A stretch of DNA of 9,169 nt from Galbitalea sp036495225 (GTDB lineage: Bacteria; Actinomycetota; Actinomycetes; Actinomycetales; Microbacteriaceae), in the NCBI GenBank assembly GCA_036495225.1, contig DASXNG010000130.1:1-9169 (forward strand). Direction: 5' to 3'. Every line of letters begins with the position of its first letter. Positions within the stretch are counted from its first letter, which is position 1. The position numbers and the translations under genes were made by a program. The notes under the pieces are model-generated. The model saw only the letters and a program-made list of their open reading frames with translations. It had not been told where the DNA came from and did no database searches. Below are positions 1 through 3,965 of this stretch, piece by piece.

Positions 1-2
1 AC

Positions 3-137
3 ATCCATCCTGGTCCGACGGGCGCTCGCATCTACGCTGGCGCGATCCAGGCCGCACTCGATCGGCTGGCAGCGTTGCCGCCGTACCCGAAGGTTGCTGA
101 ATTCTTCGCGACCACCGCGACCTCACCAACAAAGTAA
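3..137 (+). CDS. C-terminal end of a probable SGNH/GDSL-type hydrolase or acyltransferase (5' truncated by window edge)
   Basis: The plus-strand frame is open from the first bases and ends at TAA 135-137, leaving 44 residues. They begin IHPGPTGARIYAGAIQAALD. The pattern His-Pro-x-x-x-Gly, then a small/aromatic helix ending in a hydrophobic Leu, resembles the last block of SGNH hydrolases, where the catalytic Asp and His sit in a DxxH motif. The His is residue 2 here; the Asp position lies outside the window. A tail of about 20 residues (ALPPYPKVAEFF...) follows the helix. Such domains also occur at the C-terminus of OatA-like membrane acyltransferases. The assignment rests on this one block, so the family is likely but substrate and full architecture cannot be given. 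The gene is convergent with rplQ and is not part of the ribosomal operon. Confidence 0.55.
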   Translation: MHPGPTGARIYAGAIQAALDRLAALPPYPKVAEFFATTATSPTK

Positions 138-144
138 CTCCACC

Positions 145-184
145 GCTGCCGCCCGCGGCCGCTCGCTGCCGCCCGCTGCCGCTC
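145..184. repeat. 20-bp tandem duplication, two copies
   Basis: Bases 145-164 and 165-184 are adjacent copies of a 20-bp GC-rich unit, with a single difference (G versus T at unit position 13). It lies just after the stop codon of the plus-strand gene and encodes nothing I can support. It looks like a slippage or duplication product in non-coding DNA. Confidence 0.7.
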
Positions 185-191
185 GTCGCGT

Positions 192-278
192 GGTGGCGGG
201 AGTTATTGCAACCGCCGGCGGGAGAAACTCGCCCGCGGAGGGGGTAACAGCTCCCGCCACCGGACACTTACTCCCGCC
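192..278. repeat. Cluster of GGCGGGAG octamers in direct and inverted orientation
   Basis: The octamer GGCGGGAG occurs at 195-202 and 217-224 on the plus strand, and as its complement at 251-258 and 271-278. The first and third copies extend to an 11-bp perfect inverted repeat, GGTGGCGGGAG at 192-202 against CTCCCGCCACC at 251-261. A fifth octamer (338-345) forms part of the rplQ terminator stem. Together with the tandem duplication and the terminator, this accounts for the 231-bp gap between the convergent genes. It could be a palindromic repeat element, a protein-binding cluster, or part of the termination region for the plus-strand gene. No T-run follows it, so a classical terminator is not supported. 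Confidence 0.5.
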
Positions 279-315
279 GCGAGAACCTCGGCTCCCCAGC
301 CGCAACCATCCAGGC

Positions 316-347
316 AAACAAAAAGGCCCCCGCACACGGCGGGAGCC
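316..347 (-). terminator. Rho-independent terminator of the rplQ end of the operon
   Basis: Read on the minus strand, GGCTCCCGC (347-339) pairs with GCGGGGGCC (333-325) in a 9-bp stem with one G-T wobble and a 5-nt loop. It is followed at once by TTTTTGTTTG. It starts about 20 nt after the rplQ stop codon. On the plus strand the same hairpin lacks a T-run, so it should act mainly in the rplQ direction. Confidence 0.88.
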
Positions 348-368
348 CTCTTGAAGGAAACGTTAGTG

Positions 369-1010
369 CTACTTGGCGTCGTCCTCGGCAGGCGCGTCCT
401 CGGCAGGCGCGTCCTCGGCCACAATGGCCTCGGCGTCGTCGGCGTCAGCAGCGTCGGCCTCGGCAGCCTCAGCGGCGGGAGTCTCGGCCTCGACGTCTGC
501 GGTCTCCTCGACGACGGGCGCCTCGGTGTCGGCGTCATCCGCTACAACCTCGACGTCTTCGGCCGGGGCCTCGACCGGCTCGTCGGCTGCGGCCTTCTTG
601 GCCGGAGCACCCGTAGTGGTCGACTTCTTGACCGACTTCGGCTTCGGGTTCACGGGCTCGAGTACAAGTTCGATCTGCACCATTGAAGCGTTGTCGCCCT
701 TGCGGAAGCCCAGCTTGGTGATGCGGGTGTAGCCACCCTCACGCAGCTCGACCAGCGGAGCAATCTCGGTGAAGAGCTCGTGAACGACGTTCTTGTCGTG
801 AATCACGGCCAGCACGCGACGACGCGCGTGCAGGTCACCGCGCTTCGCGAACGTGATCAGGCGCTCAGCAACCGGACGAAGGCGCTTCGCCTTGGTCTCG
901 GTCGTCTTGATGCTCTTGTGCGTGAACAGGGCAGCCGCGAGGTTCGCAAGCATGAGGCGCTCGTGCGCCGGTCCACCGCCGAGGCGTGGTCCCTTAGTTG
1001 GTGCAGCCAT
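369..1010 (-). CDS. rplQ: 50S ribosomal protein L17 with long acidic C-terminal tail
   Basis: L17 is a large-subunit protein near the peptide exit tunnel. The N-terminal part (residues about 1-118) is a full L17 domain: PTKGPRLGGGPAHERL near the start, a helix rich in Arg/Lys (KTTETKAKRLRPVAERLI) and the closing segment YTRITKLGFRKGDNASMVQIEL. The usual family length is about 120-170 residues; this protein has 213. Residues about 120-140 are basic and Ala-rich, and residues 141-213 are almost entirely Ala, Glu, Asp, Pro and Val. The extreme C-terminus contains EDAPAEDAPAED, encoded by a 15-bp tandem repeat. Start is ATG at 1008-1010 and stop is TAG. No strong Shine-Dalgarno is seen. It is the last gene of the alpha operon, 113 bp after rpoA and directly before the terminator. 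Confidence 0.97.
   Translation of the reverse strand: MAAPTKGPRLGGGPAHERLMLANLAAALFTHKSIKTTETKAKRLRPVAERLITFAKRGDLHARRRVLAVIHDKNVVHELFTEIAPLVELREGGYTRITKLGFRKGDNASMVQIELVLEPVNPKPKSVKKSTTTGAPAKKAAADEPVEAPAEDVEVVADDADTEAPVVEETADVEAETPAAEAAEADAADADDAEAIVAEDAPAEDAPAEDDAK
381..419 (-). repeat. 15-bp tandem repeat inside the rplQ acidic tail
   Basis: Two identical 15-bp units (381-395 and 396-410) and 9 bases of a third (411-419) encode the repeated Glu-Asp-Ala-Pro-Ala motif at the end of L17. The unit length is a multiple of three, so gain or loss of copies would keep the reading frame. Confidence 0.85.
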
Positions 1011-1044
1011 TTGTCTAGGTTTCTTTCAATCGTTTATGGAAGTG

Positions 1045-1080
1045 GGTGAGGTCTCGATACGCGCTTCGCGCTACTCGACC
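1045..1080. repeat. Intergenic palindrome, family A copy 1 (rpoA-rplQ gap)
   Basis: The palindrome runs GGTCTCGATACGCG to CGCTACTCGACC (1050-1080), with GGTC/GACC ends and a CGCG/CGCG core. Its first 20 bases with flank (1045-1064) are identical to 2266-2285 in the rpsK-rpoA gap. I recall closely similar palindromes as abundant interspersed elements in Microbacteriaceae genomes; that is recall, not a search result. It occupies part of the short gap between two cotranscribed genes and would form a hairpin in the mRNA. Confidence 0.75.
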
Positions 1081-1127
1081 TTGAACCTTCGGTTGATATC
1101 GCTTCGCGATGTCAACCTGCGGTTCAA
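1081..1127. repeat. Long hairpin at the rpoA stop codon
   Basis: TTGAACC (1081-1087) pairs with GGTTCAA (1121-1127). After a 3x3 internal loop, GGTTGATATCG (1091-1101) pairs with CGATGTCAACC (1107-1117), 11 bp with one wobble and a CTTCG loop. The outer arm includes the rpoA stop codon (TGA, complement of 1124-1126). It directly adjoins family A copy 1. There is no T-run on the minus strand, so it is more likely a repeat element or mRNA-stabilising structure than a terminator. Confidence 0.7.
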
Positions 1128-2110
1128 GCCTCGTCGTCGTCTCCGCCGTAGAAGTGGGCACCGTCAAACCCGGGAACCGAGTCCTTCAGGCTGAGTCCCA
1201 TCTCGACCAGCTTGTCCTTGACCTCATCAACCGACTTCTGCCCGAAGTTGCGGATGTTCATGAGCTGCATCTCGGAGAGAGCAACCAGCTCGCTCACCGT
1301 GTTGATGCCTTCACGCTTGAGGCAGTTGTAGCTACGCACTGACAGGTCAAGGTCCTCGATGGGCATGCTGAGCTCGCTGGAGAGAACAGCGTCGACCGGC
1401 GCTGGGCCGATCTCGATGCCCTCAGCGGCGGTGTTCAGTTCGCGTGCCAGGCCGAAGAGCTCGGTCAGCGTTCGACCGGCCGAAGCAATTGCGTCGCGCG
1501 GAGTGATCGCAGACTTGGTCTCAACGTCCACGACCAGGCGGTCGAAGTCGGTGCGCTCACCCGCGCGAGTTGCCTCGACACGGTAGGTCACCTTGAGGAC
1601 GGGCGAGTAGATCGAGTCGACCGGAATCTGGCCGGCCTCAGAGAACTCGCTGCGGTTCTGCGTCGCCGACACGTAGCCACGGCCACGCTCGATGGTCAGC
1701 TCGAGTTCGAACTTCGCCTTGTCGTTGAGCGTCGCAATGACGAGCTCGGGGTTGTGGATCTCGACACCGGCAGGAGCGGAGATGTCTGCTGCGGTGACCT
1801 GGCCCGCACCCTGCTTGCGCAGGTAGGCGGTGATCGGCTCGTCGTGCTCGCTCGAGACAACAAGACCCTTGATGTTCAGGATGATCTCGGTGACATCCTC
1901 CTTCACACCGGGAACGGTACTGAACTCGTGCAGAACACCATCGATGCGGATGCTCGTAACCGCTGCACCCGGGATCGAGGAGAGCAGCGTGCGGCGAAGC
2001 GAGTTGCCGAGGGTGTAGCCGAAACCTGGCTCCAGAGGTTCGATGACGAACCGCGAACGGAACTCTGAGAGGTTTTCTTCGGCAAGTGTGGGGCGCTGTG
2101 CAATGAGCAC
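1124..2110 (-). CDS. rpoA: DNA-directed RNA polymerase alpha subunit
   Basis: RpoA dimerises to nucleate RNA polymerase assembly and contacts promoter UP elements and activators. The 328 residues have the usual two-domain layout. The N-terminal assembly domain spans residues about 1-235 and carries the GYTLGNSLRRTLLSSIPG signature at 31-48. After a linker, the C-terminal domain (about 250-312) contains VRSYNCLKREGI, in which Arg259 corresponds to the DNA-binding Arg265 of E. coli, and the helix-hairpin NIRNFGQKSVDEV. The tail ends in an acidic DDDEA. Start is GTG at 2108-2110, with AAGGAA a few bases upstream. Unlike in E. coli or Mycobacterium, no rpsD lies between rpsK and rpoA. No residue loss or frameshift is seen. 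Confidence 0.98.
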   Translation of the reverse strand: MLIAQRPTLAEENLSEFRSRFVIEPLEPGFGYTLGNSLRRTLLSSIPGAAVTSIRIDGVLHEFSTVPGVKEDVTEIILNIKGLVVSSEHDEPITAYLRKQGAGQVTAADISAPAGVEIHNPELVIATLNDKAKFELELTIERGRGYVSATQNRSEFSEAGQIPVDSIYSPVLKVTYRVEATRAGERTDFDRLVVDVETKSAITPRDAIASAGRTLTELFGLARELNTAAEGIEIGPAPVDAVLSSELSMPIEDLDLSVRSYNCLKREGINTVSELVALSEMQLMNIRNFGQKSVDEVKDKLVEMGLSLKDSVPGFDGAHFYGGDDDEA

Positions 2111-2128
2111 GTGTTGTTCCTTTCGGCG

Positions 2129-2150
2129 AAGTGTCCGCTATATGACACTT
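2129..2150. promoter_or_regulatory. Inverted repeat just upstream of the rpoA ribosome binding site
   Basis: AAGTGTC (2129-2135) and GACACTT (2144-2150) form a perfect 7-bp inverted repeat with an 8-nt spacer containing TATA. It lies about 20 nt before the rpoA GTG. It could be an mRNA hairpin or an operator-like site. On the minus strand a TATAGC in the spacer resembles a -10 box, but I see no convincing -35 at the right distance. Confidence 0.4.
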
Positions 2151-2211
2151 ATGGGGTGGCGGGTGGCTGGCCCACCTGAAAGCTAGCTATTGAGTTGTGA
2201 AAAACTTCGGT

Positions 2212-2246
2212 GATTGAGTAGCCCGCGAAGCGGGCGTATCGAAATC
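2212..2246. repeat. Intergenic palindrome, family A copy 2 (inverted orientation)
   Basis: Read on the minus strand it starts GATTTCGATACG and ends CTACTCAATC, with a GCCCGC/GCGGGC core stem and a 3-nt loop. Relative to copies 1 and 3, the outer GGTC/GACC arms have become GATT/AATC, so two base pairs changed on both sides and pairing is kept. It lies in the rpsK-rpoA gap, 25 bp from copy 3 and in the opposite orientation. Confidence 0.75.
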
Positions 2247-2265
2247 CCGGCCGCGATTACTCGCA

Positions 2266-2306
2266 GGTGAGGTCTCGATACGCGCGCTGGCGCGCGCTAC
2301 TCGACC
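2266..2306. repeat. Intergenic palindrome, family A copy 3
   Basis: Same outer sequence as copy 1 (GGTCTCGATACG to CTACTCGACC, 2271-2306), with a longer alternating CGCGCG/CGCGCG core. It ends 11 bp before the complement of the rpsK stop codon. With copy 2 it fills about half of the 207-bp rpsK-rpoA gap; apart from the inverted repeat near rpoA, the rest shows nothing I can name. Confidence 0.75.
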
Positions 2307-2317
2307 AACGACAAGAA

Positions 2318-2716
2318 CTAAACGCGGCGCCGTTTCGGCGGGCGGCATCCGTTGTGCGCCTGCGGCGTCACGTCGGAGATGACGCCAACCTCGAGGCCGG
2401 CGGCCTGAAGCGAACGAATTGCCGTCTCGCGACCTGAACCCGGTCCCTTGACGAAGACGTCAACCTTCTTGACACCGTGCTCCTGCGCCTGGCGCGCAGC
2501 AGACTCAGCGGAAAGCTGTGCGGCGAACGGGGTCGACTTACGCGAGCCCTTGAAGCCGACCGTGCCGGACGAAGCCCAGCTCAGAACGGCACCGCTCGGG
2601 TCGGTGATGGTAACGATGGTGTTGTTGAACGTCGACTTGATGTGAGCCTGGCCCACTGCGACGTTCTTCTTTTCTTTACGACGCGGCTTACGAACGGCCG
2701 ACTTTGGTGCTGCCAC
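2318..2716 (-). CDS. rpsK: 30S ribosomal protein S11
   Basis: S11 lines the platform of the small subunit and contacts mRNA near the E site. The 132-residue product matches the family over its full length. It has a basic N-terminal tail (about residues 1-20), the core opening VAVGQAHIKSTFNNTIVTITD, GFKGSRKSTPFAAQ around residues 55-67, KGPGSGRETAIR at 90-101 and the canonical end DVTPQAHNGCRPPKRRRV. The start is GTG at 2714-2716, supported by AGGAGA about 8 nt upstream and by the family N-terminus. Stop is TAG. It follows rpsM by 52 bp and precedes rpoA by 207 bp. Confidence 0.98.
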   Translation of the reverse strand: MAAPKSAVRKPRRKEKKNVAVGQAHIKSTFNNTIVTITDPSGAVLSWASSGTVGFKGSRKSTPFAAQLSAESAARQAQEHGVKKVDVFVKGPGSGRETAIRSLQAAGLEVGVISDVTPQAHNGCRPPKRRRV

Positions 2717-2768
2717 TGGTTTCTCCTAAAAACTTTTGTATGGCGACGCCTCTGGGGTTACCCAGTGA

Positions 2769-3143
2769 CTATCGGGCCTTCTTCTTGCCTGCGACGGTGC
2801 GCTTCGGACCCTTGCGGGTACGAGCGTTGGTCTTGGTGCGCTGTCCGTGCACGGGCAGGCCGCGACGGTGGCGAATCCCCTGGTAGCTCCCGATCTCAAC
2901 CTTGCGGCGGATGTCGGCTGCGACCTCACGACGGAGGTCACCTTCTACCTTGAAGTTGCCTTCGATGTAGTCACGAAGGGCAATGAGCTGATCGTCGGTC
3001 AGATCCTTGACGCGGATCTCCCCGCTGATCTCGGTGTCAGCGAGAGTCTTGAGTGCTCTCGTGCGGCCAACGCCGTAGATGTATGTCAGTGCGACCTCAA
3101 CGCGCTTATCGCGCGGAATGTCGACGCCGGCTAGACGTGCCAT
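2769..3143 (-). CDS. rpsM: 30S ribosomal protein S13
   Basis: S13 sits in the small-subunit head and contacts P-site tRNA and the large subunit through bridges. The 124-residue product starts MARLAGVDIPRDKRVEVALTY, has the GVGRTRA helix-hairpin (about 25-30), the GSYQGIRHRRGLPVHGQRTKTNARTRKGP signature (about 85-113) and a basic C-terminal tail that reaches toward the P site. The frame stays open upstream to a possible start 20 codons earlier (3203). I chose the ATG at 3141-3143 because AGGAGA precedes it by about 7 nt and the family begins there. Its 200-bp upstream gap has notable potential RNA structure. Confidence 0.98.
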   Translation of the reverse strand: MARLAGVDIPRDKRVEVALTYIYGVGRTRALKTLADTEISGEIRVKDLTDDQLIALRDYIEGNFKVEGDLRREVAADIRRKVEIGSYQGIRHRRGLPVHGQRTKTNARTRKGPKRTVAGKKKAR

Positions 3144-3165
3144 GGTGGCTTCTCCTATGGAGTAC

Positions 3166-3237
3166 GTGGAGGTATTGGACGGTACCTGTGCCGAGGCCTC
3201 CACCCCGGGTGTCCCCTGTCGCCAGGTTCTGGTACCG
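3166..3237 (-). promoter_or_regulatory. Possible structured, pseudoknot-like leader of rpsM
   Basis: On the minus strand four pairings can be seen upstream of rpsM. CGGTACC (3237-3231) pairs with GGTACCG (3186-3180). Inside this, CCTG-GCGA-CAGG (3226-3215) is a hairpin with a GNRA-type tetraloop, and CACC-CGG-GGTG (3211-3201) is a second small hairpin. GTGGAGG (3203-3197) is complementary to CCTCCAC (3172-3166), which lies outside the first stem, giving an H-type pseudoknot or two mutually exclusive folds. Nearer the gene, CTCC-ATA-GGAG could cover the Shine-Dalgarno. Both arms of the first stem contain the palindrome GGTACC, so part of that complementarity is automatic. No family match is claimed. 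Confidence 0.35.
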
Positions 3238-3262
3238 CTTGAGTTATTGAGTTATGAGTTGC

Positions 3263-3335
3263 GTTCGGTCCCTGAGGACCAGTGTTCGGTCCCTGAGTTT
3301 GTCGAAGGGGCGCTTCGACAAACTCAGCGACCGAA
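3263..3335. repeat. Intergenic palindrome, family B, with a partial upstream copy
   Basis: A 23-bp inverted repeat with one mismatch is formed by 3285-3307 (TTCGGTCCCTGAGTTTGTCG then AAG) and 3313-3335, with loop GGGCG. The first 14 bases with flank, GTTCGGTCCCTGAG, also occur at 3263-3276, where GGTCC-CTGA-GGACC makes a short hairpin (3267-3280); this looks like a degenerate or truncated copy. The element begins 8 bp after the rpmJ stop. I recall similar palindromes as common repeats in Microbacteriaceae. Confidence 0.8.
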
Positions 3336-3343
3336 AGACTGTA

Positions 3344-3460
3344 TTAACCCTGTCGTTGCTTGTGACGCGGGTTGCTCTTGCAGATGACCATGACGTTTCC
3401 GTGACGACGAATAACGCGGCACTTCTCGCAGATCGGCTTGACGCTTGGGTTGACCTTCAT
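3344..3460 (-). CDS. rpmJ: 50S ribosomal protein L36 (zinc-binding form)
   Basis: This very short gene encodes 38 residues, MKVNPSVKPICEKCRVIRRH followed by GNVMVICKSNPRHKQRQG, a complete match to bacterial L36. L36 stabilises 23S rRNA near the base of the L7/L12 stalk. Cys11, Cys14, Cys27 and His33 form the C-x2-C-x12-C-x5-H zinc-ribbon pattern, so this is the zinc-containing version and not the cysteine-free paralogue made under zinc limitation in some actinobacteria. Start is ATG 3458-3460 with a modest purine-rich AAAGAGAAA upstream; stop is TAA. The infA-rpmJ-rpsM neighbourhood is the standard one for this gene. The 73-bp gap to infA holds only a weak GGGG/CCCC inverted repeat (3489-3512). 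Confidence 0.97.
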   Translation of the reverse strand: MKVNPSVKPICEKCRVIRRHGNVMVICKSNPRHKQRQG

Positions 3461-3533
3461 GATGTTTCTCTTTCGCTGTCTTCGATAAGGGGATCGATCG
3501 TGTCGAAACCCCGCTCGTTACTTTCCAGCAGCC

Positions 3534-3755
3534 CTACTTGTAGCGGTAGACGATGCGCCCACGGGTCAGGTCGTATGGGCTCAGCTCTACGATCACGCGG
3601 TCCTCTGGGAGGATCCGGATGTAGTGCTGGCGCATCTTCCCCGAGATGTGGGCAAGTACTCTGTGTCCATTGGTCAGCTCAACACGAAACATCGCGTTGG
3701 GCAGAGCCTCGACCACTGCGCCTTCGATCTCGATGACACCGTCTTTTTTGGGCAT
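3534..3755 (-). CDS. infA: Translation initiation factor IF-1
   Basis: IF1 binds the A site of the 30S subunit during initiation and cooperates with IF2 and IF3. The product is 73 residues, MPKKDGVIEIEGAVVEALPN and onward, a single S1-like OB fold with the usual FRVELTNGHRVLAHISGKMR, HYIRILPEDRV and SPYDLTRGRIVYRYK segments. The frame is open for 13 more codons upstream (to 3794). I chose the ATG at 3753-3755 because the protein then has the exact family length and GAAGAGG lies immediately upstream, with rather tight spacing. Many actinobacteria have map between adk and infA; here there is no gene in the 207-bp gap. Confidence 0.98.
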   Translation of the reverse strand: MPKKDGVIEIEGAVVEALPNAMFRVELTNGHRVLAHISGKMRQHYIRILPEDRVIVELSPYDLTRGRIVYRYK

Positions 3756-3777
3756 AGCCTCTTCGTTGCTACAGGGT

Positions 3778-3821
3778 GCATGACTGCTGGTCATGCGGAT
3801 GGATTACGTGTCGAATGACAC
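3778..3821 (-). promoter_or_regulatory. Two perfect hairpins in the infA upstream region
   Basis: GCATGAC (3778-3784) and GTCATGC (3790-3796) form a perfect 7-bp stem with a 5-nt loop, 22 nt from the infA start. GTGTC (3808-3812) and GACAC (3817-3821) form a second, 5-bp stem with a GAAT loop. They could be leader hairpins or operator-like dyads. I could not find a convincing -35/-10 pair in the 207-bp gap, so whether a promoter starts here is open. Confidence 0.4.
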
Positions 3822-3936
3822 TGTGTTCCGATCGCGGACGGGCTGCCTTGCGGGCGCCGACCCCGGGTGGAACGGAGGTGGCGTGCGAGCCGTTGACGGG
3901 CATAACACACCAAAGATCAAGCTTAGGTTATTTTGC

Positions 3937-3965
3937 GGCGTTTCGCCAGTTGAGTCCGAAACTCA
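3937..3965 (-). other. Two short hairpins at the adk stop codon
   Basis: On the minus strand TGAGT-TTCGG-ACTCA (3965-3951) begins at the adk TGA itself. It is followed by GGCG-AAA-CGCC (3947-3937) and then GCAAAATAACC. The stems are only 5 and 4 bp and no T-run follows, so this is at most a weak pause or processing site, not a clear terminator between adk and infA. Confidence 0.3.

Noticed and set aside
94..354. Plus-strand open frame of 86 codons across the convergent gap
   Set aside because: It has Pro/Arg/Ala-rich random-like composition, starts inside the end of the plus-strand gene and crosses the repeats and terminator; no family resemblance.
1045..2306. CRISPR array or IS element from the repeated palindromes
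   Set aside because: There are only three unevenly placed copies in different orientations, with genes between, no spacers, no transposase frame and no target duplications.
3144..3203. Longer rpsM start 20 codons upstream
   Set aside because: The family starts at MARLAG, and the AGGAGA site fits only the ATG at 3143; the longer form would also translate the possible leader structure.
3756..3794. Longer infA start 13 codons upstream
   Set aside because: IF1 orthologues begin at MPKKDG and the shorter form gives the usual 73-residue length.
3870..3962. Promoter for infA (TAACCT and TAAGCT as -10 candidates, TTGATC as a -35 candidate)
   Set aside because: No candidate pair has a good match at 16-18 bp spacing; a TANNNT hexamer alone is too frequent to call.
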